From Clostridium sp. (lineage in GTDB: Bacteria > Bacillota > Clostridia > Clostridiales > Clostridiaceae): a stretch of DNA of 64,000 nt. Under the pieces are notes generated by a model. The model was not told where the DNA came from and searched no databases. It saw only the letters and a program-made list of their open reading frames with translations. The stretch is from positions 1 to 64,000 of the forward strand of contig JARLHR010000241.1 of NCBI GenBank assembly GCA_031292145.1, given 5' to 3'. The first letter of the stretch is position 1. The number at the start of each line of letters is the position of its first letter. Positions 34,801 to 43,715 of this stretch are shown one piece after another. The translations under genes were made by a program, and so were the position numbers.

Positions 34801-34848
34801 CAATGTACAATGTACAATTAACAACTAAAATATTAATTATTAAAATTT
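34801..34848. repeat. Half of a heptad-armed element
   Basis: Seven-bp units CAATGTA, CAATGTA, CAATTAA, CAACTAA, AATATTA and ATTATTA lead into AAATTTC, the start of the family's first hairpin, but no hairpin or right arm follows. This is a decayed left half, in the pilA-pilM gap. The rest of that gap holds the pilA hairpins at 34918-35003. Confidence 0.6.
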
Positions 34849-34917
34849 CATTCTATCTTCTAAGCTTTTATTAACTTTACATAATACATTGATATTTACT
34901 TTGCAAATTTAAATTTA

Positions 34918-35003
34918 TTTATGGGTAGATTAATTACTACCCATAAAAATTAAGTTAACTGGAGATAATATTTATAAGTACATAAGATACTTATAAATAT
35001 TAT
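34918..35003 (-). terminator. Two hairpins after the major pilin gene
   Basis: 34965-35003 is a near-perfect stem (AATATTTATAAGTA with its complement, 7-base loop), and 34918-34947 a second (ATGGGTAG/CTACCCAT). Neither has a long T-run. They probably stabilise or partly terminate the pilA transcript, which would let the major pilin outnumber PilMNO; that is an inference. Confidence 0.6.
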
Positions 35004-35018
35004 TTTTAATTACTATTA

Positions 35019-35432
35019 TTATGACATAGCTGATGCATAAACACCTGAGTCTGGTGTTGGGAATATTTCTGTATTGCCTAATTTTACTGTTACTACTCCA
35101 TTACTAATATTAGCCGAAAAGCTATTACCTTTGTGGTTACTTTCCTTTCCTGTTGGTACCTCTCCATCCATTACCGTTGAAAGAGTAATATCTCCCGCAT
35201 TTTCGGTAATATCACCGTTTGACACTGCTGTAAGAACAGCCGTTTGAATAGACTTAGCTGTTGCTATATCTGCCTTTACGTTACCACTTTCTCTTATTTG
35301 TCCAAACTTAGGTATTGCTATTGCTGCTAATATTGCTATAATTGCAATAACGATAATTAATTCAATTAATGTAAATCCTTTCTTCTTTTTCTTTGACAAT
35401 TCATTCTTTTTTCTAATTACTAAACTATTCAT
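35019..35432 (-). CDS. pilA: Major type IV pilin
   Basis: 137 residues. A long basic 19-residue leader ends in KKKKKG-FTLIELIIVIAIIAILAAIAIPKF, a textbook prepilin site with Glu at +5 and the N-terminal helix. The globular part is small (about 85 residues) with no Cys pair. Length and position between pilC and pilM fit the major subunit. AGGAGG precedes the ATG. Cleaved and N-methylated by the PilD encoded upstream. Confidence 0.95.
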   Translation of the reverse strand: MNSLVIRKKNELSKKKKKGFTLIELIIVIAIIAILAAIAIPKFGQIRESGNVKADIATAKSIQTAVLTAVSNGDITENAGDITLSTVMDGEVPTGKESNHKGNSFSANISNGVVTVKLGNTEIFPTPDSGVYASAMS

Positions 35433-35510
35433 TTTAAAACCTCCTAATTTTTATATGTTATATTTTAATGCACTTTGGCTTCTACCTTGCACATTAATTG
35501 CTATTTTGTA

Positions 35511-36713
35511 TTAAATTTGAGTGTAACTATCAAATAATGGTAACATTATAGATGCTATCATAAATCCAATTACAAGTCCCATTACTACTATCAAAATAGG
35601 TTCCATAAGAGCTACTGATGTTTGAATTATGGTTTCCAACTCTTCATCATAAAAATCTGCTGTCTTATTTAATATATCATCTAGGGAACCTGTCTCTTCA
35701 CCTATTTTTATCATTGAGTAAAGCATTGGTGGAAAAATTTCACTTTCTCTCATTGAGGAATATAAACTTTCTCCTCTCATTACATTATCTCTTATTTTTA
35801 ATAATACTTTTTCTGAGACTTTATTACCTGTAACTTCTGAAACAATTTTTAAAGCCTCTACTAACTGCAATCCACTTGCTATCAGTGTAGATAAAGTTCT
35901 CGTAAATCTTGATACTATAATCATTTGATTAAGTTTCTTAAGTACTGGCAATTTTAATTTAAGTTTACTTGAAAGTAATTTTCCTTCTTCTGTTTTAAAA
36001 AAGATATTAAATCCAAAGATACACATACCTATTAAAACAATTATGATAATCCAGTTATTTTTAATTCCATCACTAAGCCCTAGTAACAATCTAGTAGACC
36101 AAGGCAGAACCGTTCCACTTTCTTTAAATATTTCTGTAAATGTAGGCATTACAAAGGTTAATATAAATACAATTGCTCCAATAGAAACCATTCCAAGCAC
36201 GCTTGGATAAATCATAGCACTTTTTACTTTATTAGTAGTTTTATTTTCTTTTTCATAATGAGCTGCCATTCTAAGCATTATAGCCTCTAAACTACCACTT
36301 GCTTCTCCTGAAGCTATTAAGGCTACTAACAGCTCTGGAAATACATCTGTATGCTTTCTCATGGCATCTGATAAAACGCCACCTTTTTCAACTTCTTCAT
36401 TTATCTCTTTTGTTGCTTCCCTTAATTTTTTATTTTCAATTTGATTTGACAGTATGTCCAAACAAGTTAAAATAGGAACACCTGCATTTAACATGGTATA
36501 AAACTGCCTGCAGAATATTGATAAATCTTTAAGTTTTACTTTCTTATTAAAATTCAGTTCAATATTAGTACTTTGAACTACTTCTTCTACTATTAAAGGA
36601 TAATATCCATTCCCTGAAATATAATCTATGACTTCATTTTTGGAATCAGCTTCATAATTCCCCTCTATTTTTTCACCCTCTGAATTCATAGCTCTATATT
36701 TAAACTTTCCCAT
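35511..36713 (-). CDS. pilC: PilC type IV pilus platform protein
   Basis: 400 residues with two GspF domains (about 60-190 and 260-390), each a helical bundle followed by membrane segments such as SIGAIVFILTFVMPTF and ILIVVMGLVIGFMIASIMLP. Conserved FCRQFYTMLNAGVPI and SLDDILNKTADFYDEE are typical. PilC couples the PilB and PilT motors to pilin insertion. ATG after GTGAGGTG. The gap to pilB is filled by a heptad-armed repeat. Confidence 0.96.
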   Translation of the reverse strand: MGKFKYRAMNSEGEKIEGNYEADSKNEVIDYISGNGYYPLIVEEVVQSTNIELNFNKKVKLKDLSIFCRQFYTMLNAGVPILTCLDILSNQIENKKLREATKEINEEVEKGGVLSDAMRKHTDVFPELLVALIASGEASGSLEAIMLRMAAHYEKENKTTNKVKSAMIYPSVLGMVSIGAIVFILTFVMPTFTEIFKESGTVLPWSTRLLLGLSDGIKNNWIIIIVLIGMCIFGFNIFFKTEEGKLLSSKLKLKLPVLKKLNQMIIVSRFTRTLSTLIASGLQLVEALKIVSEVTGNKVSEKVLLKIRDNVMRGESLYSSMRESEIFPPMLYSMIKIGEETGSLDDILNKTADFYDEELETIIQTSVALMEPILIVVMGLVIGFMIASIMLPLFDSYTQI

Positions 36714-36730
36714 CTAAACACCTCACTTCA

Positions 36731-36860
36731 ATTGACAATTAACGATTGACAATTGTAAATTATAGATGAAATTCCTTCGGAATTTCTTATAAATATATTT
36801 TTAAGTTCTGTAAGAACTTGTTCCTTCATTGTGCATTGTCAATTGTTAATTGTACATTGT
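36731..36860. repeat. Heptad-armed double-hairpin element in the pilB-pilC gap
   Basis: Left 7-bp units (TTGACAA, TTAACGA, TTGACAA, TTGTAAA), hairpin GAAATTCC-TTC-GGAATTTC (36768-36786), AT spacer, hairpin AAGTTCT-GTA-AGAACTT (36803-36819), then right units TCATTGT, GCATTGT, CAATTGT, TAATTGT, ACATTGT. The arms are mutually complementary. The right arm reaches the pilB stop codon and the left arm begins 18 bp from the pilC start, so the element fills the gap. Confidence 0.82.
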
Positions 36861-38554
36861 TACTCATATTCTACCTTCGCAATTGTTGAAAGTTCTTCTA
36901 TAGTGGTAACTCCACTTAAAACAAACTCCTTACATTCACTTTCTAAAGTCTTCATTCCATTTGCTATACAAATATCTCTAAGCTCATCTGAATTTCCACC
37001 TGCATTTATAGCTTCTCTATGTTGCCTGGTCATTTCCATGATTTCGTAAACACCAATTCGTCCTGAGTATCCAGTTTCATTACAATATCCGCAGCCTTTT
37101 CCTTTATGGAGAACAAGGAGCTTGTCTATATCCTGTCCTAAAAGTTCTTTTTCATATATACTTGCTTCGTATTCTGTTTTGCAATGAGTACAAATTTTTC
37201 TAACTAATCTTTGGGCCATTACTCCCATAACAGAAGTTGAAACCAAATATGGCTTAATTCCCATATCTACAAGCCTAATTATTGATGAAGGTGCATCATT
37301 TGTATGAAGGGTGCTTAAAACTAAATGCCCTGTAATAGCGGCTCTAGTGGCAATTTCTGCAGTCTCTTCATCTCTGATTTCCCCAATCATAATTATATCT
37401 GGGTCTTGTCTTAATATACTTCTAAGACCGCTTGCAAAGGTCAAGCCTGCTTTCTCATTTACACTTACTTGATTGACACCATTCATAGTAAACTCAACAG
37501 GATCTTCTACTGTAATTATATTTACACTGTTGGAATTTAATTCCCTAAGTATTGAATACAAGCTAGTAGACTTACCGCTTCCTGTAGGACCCGTAACTAA
37601 AATTATTCCATGAGGATTTGAAATTATCCTATCTAATCTTTTAATATTATCTTCACTCATGCCCAGCTGATTTTTACTTAATATAGCACCACCAGTATTT
37701 AGAATTCTTATAACTATCTTTTCACCATTAACTACTGGCAGTACAGAAACTCTAAGGTCTATATCTCTTCCATCAACACTTGCCATTATCCTTCCATCTT
37801 GTGGTATTCTCTTTTCTGCTATATTTAAACCTGCAAGAATCTTTATTCTGGTAACTAAAGGTCCTAAGCTTTCTATTCCAATAGTATTAACGGTTTGAAG
37901 CTTTCCATCTATTCTATATCTTATTCTTATTTCATTTTCAAAGGGTTCTATGTGGATATCTGATGCTTTCATTTCTACTGAATTTTTAAACATATAGTCT
38001 ATCATTTTAACAGCAGGTGCACTATTTACTTCATTTATATCCTCTGCAGTTGCTGTTTTAGAATTCTTAACTGCTTTTGCACTTTCTTTTGCCAGTTGAA
38101 GTGCGGCATTATTTACTTGCTGGCTGCTATAATATATACCTATAAATTTTTTAATATCAGCCTTTTTAGATATAAAAGACTCTATTTCAAAACCTGTTGA
38201 TATAGCCACGTCATCTATTGCAAAAATATTCAAAGGATCTTCCAATGCAACTTTAATTTTATTATTCTCAAATCCAAAAGGAATCAATATATATTTGTCA
38301 CATAAATTTTGAGTAATTAATGTTATTGCCTTTCTGTCAAAATTTATTGTATTTAAGTCTATCTTTTTAATTCCTGTTTGCTGCTCTATGGCTTCTATTA
38401 TATCTTCTTCTGTAATTATCTTGTTTTCAACTAGTATTTCCCCCAGTTTCTTACCAAGGGCTTTCTGAGACTTTAGTGCTTCTTGCAATTGATAGCTAGT
38501 AATTTTTCCTGCATTTACGAGAATATTCCCTAATCTTCTCTTCTCAGTTGCCAT
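36860..38554 (-). CDS. pilB: PilB type IV pilus extension ATPase
   Basis: 564 residues. N-terminal MshEN-type domain (RLGNILVNAGKITSYQLQEA, about 1-150), then the GspE motor with Walker A GPTGSGKST, Asp box, Walker B IIMIGEIRDEETAEIA and His box GHLVLSTLHTNDA. The zinc-binding CTHC...GCGYC cysteines are present. It powers pilus extension from the cytoplasmic face. MshEN domains can bind c-di-GMP, which makes a functional link to the GGDEF and HD-GYP proteins in this window plausible. ATG at 38554 after AAAGGTGAG. Confidence 0.97.
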   Translation of the reverse strand: MATEKRRLGNILVNAGKITSYQLQEALKSQKALGKKLGEILVENKIITEEDIIEAIEQQTGIKKIDLNTINFDRKAITLITQNLCDKYILIPFGFENNKIKVALEDPLNIFAIDDVAISTGFEIESFISKKADIKKFIGIYYSSQQVNNAALQLAKESAKAVKNSKTATAEDINEVNSAPAVKMIDYMFKNSVEMKASDIHIEPFENEIRIRYRIDGKLQTVNTIGIESLGPLVTRIKILAGLNIAEKRIPQDGRIMASVDGRDIDLRVSVLPVVNGEKIVIRILNTGGAILSKNQLGMSEDNIKRLDRIISNPHGIILVTGPTGSGKSTSLYSILRELNSNSVNIITVEDPVEFTMNGVNQVSVNEKAGLTFASGLRSILRQDPDIIMIGEIRDEETAEIATRAAITGHLVLSTLHTNDAPSSIIRLVDMGIKPYLVSTSVMGVMAQRLVRKICTHCKTEYEASIYEKELLGQDIDKLLVLHKGKGCGYCNETGYSGRIGVYEIMEMTRQHREAINAGGNSDELRDICIANGMKTLESECKEFVLSGVTTIEELSTIAKVEYE

Positions 38555-38696
38555 TTTATGTCTCACCTTTCTTTTTCTGTTAACTATATAGAAACCCGTA
38601 ACTTAATCCATATATATTGGTATATTAATAGTTTAAGTTTTCCTCTTTGACTAAACAAGTATATATATGTTAAAACATATATTGTATTAACACAAA

Positions 38697-39449
38697 CTAT
38701 GTTAATAGACTCCAATAAACCCTTAATATCTCATTTTCCAACAACATAGAAATTAAGCTTCCTAGTGCTATAAACGGTCCAAATGCTATTTTTTCTTTTG
38801 CCTTTTTTAATTTTAAACATAATATAATCACTCCTGCTAGTCCACCTATTATTATTGCCAAGAATAACCCTAACAAGATCCCTTTAACGCCTAGAAACAA
38901 TCCACAAACAGCAGCTATTTCAATATCACCTTCGCCCATTCCCTTAGTAAAAAATACTATTAAGCCTATAATCGCAAAACCTACTAAGCCTCCTAAAATC
39001 AAGTCAATAATTCCATTCTTATATATAATGGCTTGAATTATTATAAATATAATTCCTATAATTCCGCCGAAAACTGTTGTACTTGTAAAAACAAATTGAG
39101 TATCATAATCTATCATTCCAATAACAATTAGAATTGATGCTAAAATACAATATTTTAAAGCAATTATGGTTAACCCAAACTTTAAGTACACCAGTAAATA
39201 TAAGATTCCATTTAATCCTTCTATGATAGGATATCTTGCAGAAATTTGCTGATTACAATATCTACATCTCCCACCAAGACAAATATAACTAAGTATTGGA
39301 ATAAGATCTAACGGCTTCAATCTATGCTCACAGTTTGTACAGTGAGATGGTGGAAACGCAATGGATTCTTCCATAGGTATTCTATAAATACAAACATTTA
39401 AAAAACTCCCTATAACTAATCCTAAAATAAATATCAATACATACTCCAA
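38697..39449 (-). CDS. pilD: Prepilin peptidase/N-methyltransferase
   Basis: 250 residues, bifunctional aspartic protease that cuts prepilins before Phe and methylates the new N-terminus. It starts YVLIFILGLVIGSFLNVCIYRIP and has two Cys pairs (CTNC and CRYC) for zinc binding. The catalytic aspartates are in GMIDYDTQ and KGMGEGDIEIA, and about seven helices follow. A TTG at 39449, five bases after AAGAGGTGG, gives the family's normal N-terminus; a longer ATG version adds 16 unconserved residues. It serves all four pilin-like genes downstream. Confidence 0.94.
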   Translation of the reverse strand: MEYVLIFILGLVIGSFLNVCIYRIPMEESIAFPPSHCTNCEHRLKPLDLIPILSYICLGGRCRYCNQQISARYPIIEGLNGILYLLVYLKFGLTIIALKYCILASILIVIGMIDYDTQFVFTSTTVFGGIIGIIFIIIQAIIYKNGIIDLILGGLVGFAIIGLIVFFTKGMGEGDIEIAAVCGLFLGVKGILLGLFLAIIIGGLAGVIILCLKLKKAKEKIAFGPFIALGSLISMLLENEILRVYWSLLT

Positions 39450-39786
39450 AATTCCACCTCTTAAATTGTATATTTTAATTCTACTCCAAATATTCACATA
39501 GCTAAATTCTATGTAAATATTTGCAACTTATACCATCAAGTATATACGTTTTTATCCTATTATTCAACACTTTTCAAATATAACCTTATACTGTAAATTC
39601 AAATAACTTATTTATATATTACAACATACATCTTACAAAATTCTAACATTTTAAAATTACTATTTTTTTATTTCAAGCAAACAAACTTTAGCAAACATTC
39701 CGCCCCGCAAATTACCAAAACTTATTAATTGTGTATATTGTTCCATTAAATTAATAATTAATCGTATATTTTTTTATAATTTTGTG

Positions 39787-39829
39787 AAAAAACAAAAAAC
39801 CAACCCAAAATAAATTTAAAGGTCGGTTG
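39787..39829 (-). terminator. Rho-independent terminator downstream of pilT
   Basis: On the minus strand, AACCGACC pairs with GGGTTGGTT (one G-T pair) and TTTTTTGTTTTTTC follows. It lies about 280 bp after the pilT stop, with a 54-bp repeat element in between, and before pilD. The remainder of the 660-bp pilT-pilD gap is AT-rich with no ORF or clear promoter. Confidence 0.75.
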
Positions 39830-39853
39830 CACTACTAACTCATCATATATTGG

Positions 39854-39907
39854 GGCACATGAAAAAATAATAAACTTGTATGCTCATCTTCTATTTTTTC
39901 ATGTGCC
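39854..39907. mobile_element. 54-bp short relative of the 158-bp element
   Basis: Bounded by GGCACATGAAAAAATA and TATTTTTTCATGTGCC, here with perfect inverted ends (both carry CATG). Same length as the copy at 4844. The flanking triplets do not match (TGG and TAA). Located in the pilT-pilD gap. Confidence 0.65.
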
Positions 39908-40110
39908 TAAGTGCCCAAATTAAATATATGAATCATTGTTTCCTAATAATAAAATATACTTGTTATTTATATGCAAATAGCAAATAAAATATTATACTTT
40001 CCATATATAATTTTAACATGCCTTATTTTAGTAGTCTATATTTATTTTGTACTTTTTTAAGAACATATGTAATTTTTTAGGATTAATATCCCTCTAATTA
40101 CATATTATAT

Positions 40111-41142
40111 TTATTTGTTATTTTGTATCCACTTATCATATTCTTGACGCGATATTATATTGTCATTAACTAATTTCTTTAAATCCATTTCCATGGTTTG
40201 CATTCCAAATTTAGCTCCCATTTGAATAAAGCTATTTATTTGTTCAAAATTTCCTTCTCTAATTAAATTTTTTATGCTTGATGTACATACCATTATTTCC
40301 ATGGCAGCTGTTCTACCTTCCCCTGAAGCATTTGGTAATAAAGCTTGAGAAACAACGCCTCTAAGCAATGATGATAGTTGGATTTTAACCTCATTTTGAT
40401 GACCTGCTTCAAAAGAATTTATAATTCTATATATACTATTGGCAGCACCCATATTATGTAGCGTGGAAAAAACTAAATGCCCTGTTTGAGCTGCTCTTAA
40501 AGCTATTTCTATAGTCTCTGGATCTCTCATCTCCCCTAACAAAATAACATCCGGATCTTGTCTAAGGGCTGCTCTAAGTCCCATTGCATAACTTTGAGTA
40601 TCTTGACCTACTTCCCTTTGATTTATCATACATTTATTTGTTTCATATATATATTCTATTGGTTCTTCTAAGGTTATTATATGTTTTTCTTTATTCTTGT
40701 TTATTTCATTTATCATAGCCGCAAGCGTTGTACTCTTACCAGATCCCGTTGGTCCAGTTACTAAAACCAATCCATCTTTTAACTCTGTAAAATATTTTAA
40801 AGCAGGTGCATTTGATAGATCACTAAGTTTTGGAATCTTCTCCTTAATGATTCTCATACATATTGCATAACTTTCCCTACATTTAAATGCATTTACTCTG
40901 AAATTGCAAATACCTTTCCTATTATACTTAAAATCTATTTCTCCTTTTTCTAAAAATTCATCAAACTTTTCCGGCATTAAATCTTTAATATATTCCGCTA
41001 CTACTTCGTGAGGTATAACCATCTCGTGTGCAGCTACCAAATTCCCATCAATCCTCACCATTGGAGCTAATCCTGAAGTTATGTGAATATCTGATGTACG
41101 CTGTATATCTATAATCTCTAATAACTCATCTATTTTTGCCAT
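40111..41142 (-). CDS. pilT: PilT pilus retraction ATPase
   Basis: 343 residues. N-terminal PAS-like region, Walker A GPTGSGKSTTLAAMI, Walker B VILLGEMRDPETIEIALRAA, His box GHLVFSTLHNMGAA and the C-terminal SIKNLIREG block equivalent to the PilT AIRNLIRE motif. Drives retraction, hence twitching motility and possibly DNA uptake. The ATG at 41142 follows GGGGAGG; an in-frame TTG at 41160 is not needed. It heads the leftward pilus locus, but a terminator and a large gap separate it from pilD, so it is probably its own transcript. Confidence 0.96.
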   Translation of the reverse strand: MAKIDELLEIIDIQRTSDIHITSGLAPMVRIDGNLVAAHEMVIPHEVVAEYIKDLMPEKFDEFLEKGEIDFKYNRKGICNFRVNAFKCRESYAICMRIIKEKIPKLSDLSNAPALKYFTELKDGLVLVTGPTGSGKSTTLAAMINEINKNKEKHIITLEEPIEYIYETNKCMINQREVGQDTQSYAMGLRAALRQDPDVILLGEMRDPETIEIALRAAQTGHLVFSTLHNMGAANSIYRIINSFEAGHQNEVKIQLSSLLRGVVSQALLPNASGEGRTAAMEIMVCTSSIKNLIREGNFEQINSFIQMGAKFGMQTMEMDLKKLVNDNIISRQEYDKWIQNNK

Positions 41143-41223
41143 AATTCCTCCCCTTTCCAAGATATCTATCTCTAAAATATCACCTTATTTCTAGATATGT
41201 CAATATTGAATAATTTCTTCATT

Positions 41224-41364
41224 TAAGATCTTAATTGCGCTTAGTAAGTTCTTGGTTGTGCTTCACACTTTTTTTATTTGTGCGCGCTTTTTTTATATAA
41301 GATCTTGGTTGCGCTTCGCGCTTTTTTTATTTAAGATCTTAATTGCGCTTCGCGCTTTTTTTAT
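41224..41364 (+). repeat. Tandem array of hairpin-plus-T-run units
   Basis: About four units of AAGATCTT(GG/AA)TTGCGCTTCGCGC followed by seven T, period about 36 bp, the first one or two degenerate. Each intact unit is a short GCGC-TTC-GCGC-type hairpin with T-run on the plus strand, i.e. terminator-like. The array occupies most of the divergent pilT-uppS intergenic region, within the likely 5' leader of the uppS-like gene. It shares its GATCTTGGTTG core with 30510-30580. Confidence 0.85.
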
Positions 41365-41435
41365 AGGTGTGTATTTTTTGATATTATTTGGTTATACTCT
41401 TAAAAGCAATACTAGTTTAAGAGGTGAAATATTTT

Positions 41436-42077
41436 ATGCGAATTCCAAAACATATAGGTATTATTCCTGACGGCAATAGACGATGGGCTTTATCTAATTC
41501 CATGACGAAGGACAAAGGATATGATCATGGTATAAATCCTGGCCTTGAAGTTTTTAAATTATGCCAAAAAGAAAAGGTTGAAGAAGTGACCTTCTACGGT
41601 TTTACTATAGATAATACCAAACGTCCTGCCGATCAAAAAATAGCCTTTATCAAAGCTTGTATCGATTCAGTAATGCTCTTAACAAAAGAAGATTGTGAGA
41701 TATTAGTTTTAGGAAATATTGAATCTAACTGCTTTCCGAGAGAATTATTGCCTTTTACCACAAGAAAGAAATTTGGCAGGGGTGGGATAAAAGCAAATTT
41801 TTTAATCAACTATGGTTGGGAATGGGATTTAAATTTTCTAAAAAATAGTGATGCCTCAAAAAAACATATTCAGCCTTATCTTCACTCAAAGGATATCTCT
41901 AGAATTGATCTTATAATACGCTGGGGCGGAAGAAGACGCTTAAGTGGATTGTTACCAGTTCAAGCAGTTTATTCGGATTTTTATGTTTTGGATAATTATT
42001 GGCCTGATTTTAAAAAAGAAGACTTTTACAACGCATTATCTTGGTATAATGATCAAGATGTTACTTTAGGTGGCTAA
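41436..42077 (+). CDS. Short undecaprenyl-diphosphate-synthase-like (cis-prenyltransferase) protein
   Basis: 213 residues, against about 250 for UppS. The N-terminal HIGIIPDGNRRWA is the Asp/diphosphate-binding hallmark of cis-prenyltransferases. The downstream block reads DLIIRWGGRRRLSGLLPVQA instead of the usual IRTGGE-R-SNFLLWQ, so substrate handling may differ. It may be a second, specialised prenyl synthase or one that lengthens a different allylic primer. ATG at 41436 after AGAGGTG; a GTG at 41424 lies inside that ribosome site. It is divergent from pilT and preceded by a tandem terminator-like array. Confidence 0.85.
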   Translation: MRIPKHIGIIPDGNRRWALSNSMTKDKGYDHGINPGLEVFKLCQKEKVEEVTFYGFTIDNTKRPADQKIAFIKACIDSVMLLTKEDCEILVLGNIESNCFPRELLPFTTRKKFGRGGIKANFLINYGWEWDLNFLKNSDASKKHIQPYLHSKDISRIDLIIRWGGRRRLSGLLPVQAVYSDFYVLDNYWPDFKKEDFYNALSWYNDQDVTLGG

Positions 42078-42085
42078 ATATATTC

Positions 42086-42523
42086 CGCCACATGAAAGAA
42101 AGAAAATACCTTCTTTGTACTCCAATATATTTTATGTTATTATTAAAATAATAATTTACATTAATTATATATTGGAGTGAAAATTATGCTTAAAATTCTT
42201 TTAACATATTTATTACTAATTAATTTTATTGGATTTATTATTATGCTTATAGACAAGCAAAGAGCTATTCATAAGGAATGGAGAATACCCGAAAAAACTC
42301 TTATTGGAATTTCTATAATTGGCGGTTCCATTGGTATGCTACTCGGAATGTCAACCTTTAGACATAAAACAAAGCATAAGAAGTTTACAATTGGAGTTCC
42401 ATTTATACTTCTTATGCAAATTAGCTTAATTATCTTTTTACTTTATTATGTTATTCACTAAAAATGACATAATAAAGCCCCACTAAAATTAGAGGAACTT
42501 ATTATTATTTCTTTTCATGTGCC
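42086..42523. repeat. Segment bounded by inverted ends of the 158-bp family
   Basis: The left boundary GCCACATGAAAGAAAGAAAA and the right boundary TATTATTTCTTTTCATGTGCC are recognisable left and right ends of the 158-bp element family, 438 bp apart and in inverted orientation. They enclose the complete DUF1294 gene. The left end has one mismatch in the terminal GG (CG). It could be chance remnants of two elements or a cargo-carrying version. Confidence 0.5.
42186..42461 (+). CDS. DUF1294 small membrane protein
   Basis: 91 residues. Two to three hydrophobic helices (TYLLLINFIGFIIMLIDK, IGISIIGGSIGMLLGM, PFILLMQISLIIFLLYYVI) and the family signature DKQRAI...WRIPEKTL...GG..GM...FRHKTKHKKF. Function unknown. 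ATG at 42186, eight bases after GGAG; a GTG at 42177 overlaps the ribosome site. It is enclosed by end sequences of the 158-bp repeat family. Confidence 0.88.
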   Translation: MLKILLTYLLLINFIGFIIMLIDKQRAIHKEWRIPEKTLIGISIIGGSIGMLLGMSTFRHKTKHKKFTIGVPFILLMQISLIIFLLYYVIH

Positions 42524-42581
42524 TAACTTTATAATTCTACATATATACTTACTTCACTATACTTAGACATATATCCAAACA

Positions 42582-42775
42582 AAGAAATTATATAAATGTT
42601 TGTGAAATGGGCATTTGAAAATAAGCTGCTAAAAACACTTAAGGGAAGGTTGTTCCACTTTAGCTTATCACACTGAATAGTGGGAACAAGCTACAGTGGG
42701 TGCAGCCTTCCCTTTAGTGTTTTCAGCGATATTTTCATAGTCCCATGGAATAAACATTTATATAATTTCGGTTGA
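42582..42775. repeat. Long-palindrome element, copy 2
   Basis: Outer arms GAAATTATATAAATGTTTGTG with its complement near 42751-42769, then GCATTTGAAAATAAGCTGC opposite CAGCGATATTTTCATAGTCC, inner arms AAGGGAAGGTTGTTCC and complement, and apical CTTATCACACTGAATAGTGG. The right end reads ATTTCGG. It lies between DUF1294 and the metA 3' end and may act as metA terminator. The remainder of the 42462-42800 gap has no other feature. Confidence 0.85.
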
Positions 42776-42800
42776 TTATGAAATCCTATAGTGAAATTTT

Positions 42801-43715
42801 CTAAAGTTTATTAAGGTCAAAAGGTGTATTTTGGTATACACAATAGTTTAGCCAATTTCCAAAAACTATACTTGCTGTTGCTCTCCATATATATTTAGGA
42901 GTCTCATTTGCATCATCATTTTTGAAATAATTTTTAGGCATTGCTATATTCTCACCTTTTTCCCTGTCTCTTACATATTCATCTTTTAGTGTATCTCTGT
43001 CATATTCCATATGTCCTGTAATAAATACACTTCTTCTATCTTTTGTTGCTACTATAAATACACCAGCTTCTTCAGATTCAGATAATATTTCTAATTCTGA
43101 TACCTTTTCTATATCTTCACGTCTTACTTCAGTATGCCTAGAATGAGGTGCATAAAATACATCATCTAATCCTCTTGTAAGATCTGCTTTTTCATCATTT
43201 GGCCAATGCGGAAATACTCCAAACATTTTTTCATCTAAATCATACTTCGGTATACTAAAGTGATAATATAACCCTGCTTGAGATGCCCAACATATATAAA
43301 CAGTTGAAAATACGTTAGTTTTGCTCCACTTCATTATTTCAGTAAGCTCTTCCCAGTATGTAACATCCTCAAAATTCATTTTTTCTACTGGTGCTCCAGT
43401 TATTATAAGTCCATCAAATTTCTCATTCTTTATATCGTCAAAGTAACAATAAAATTTATCTAGATGCTCTGATGGGGTATTTTGGGATATATAAGTCTTT
43501 GTTTGAATAAGTGTTATCTCTACTTGTAATGGTGTATTAGATAAATATCTAAGCAATTGATTCTCTGCCACTATTTTTTTAGGCATTAAATTAAGAATTG
43601 CTATTTTTAATGGTCTTATATCTTGAGTATTAGCCCTCTCATCATTCATTACAAATATATTTTCATTAGACAAAACCTGAAATGCAGGTAATTCAATAGG
43701 AATTTTTATTGGCAT
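42801..43715 (-). CDS. metA: Homoserine O-acetyltransferase (MetA family)
   Basis: 304 residues, the normal length of MetA (HTS family). It activates homoserine for methionine synthesis. The catalytic triad is visible: Cys142 in YICWASQAG, and His235 and Glu237 in FITGHMEY. Residue 111 is Glu (TGAPVE), the residue reported to make Bacillus-type MetA use acetyl-CoA, whereas Gly is found in succinyl-CoA-using enzymes. I therefore call it an acetyltransferase despite the usual succinyltransferase label. ATG after GGGGGG. In the 5' region I find no SAM riboswitch or T-box. Confidence 0.93.
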   Translation of the reverse strand: MPIKIPIELPAFQVLSNENIFVMNDERANTQDIRPLKIAILNLMPKKIVAENQLLRYLSNTPLQVEITLIQTKTYISQNTPSEHLDKFYCYFDDIKNEKFDGLIITGAPVEKMNFEDVTYWEELTEIMKWSKTNVFSTVYICWASQAGLYYHFSIPKYDLDEKMFGVFPHWPNDEKADLTRGLDDVFYAPHSRHTEVRREDIEKVSELEILSESEEAGVFIVATKDRRSVFITGHMEYDRDTLKDEYVRDREKGENIAMPKNYFKNDDANETPKYIWRATASIVFGNWLNYCVYQNTPFDLNKL

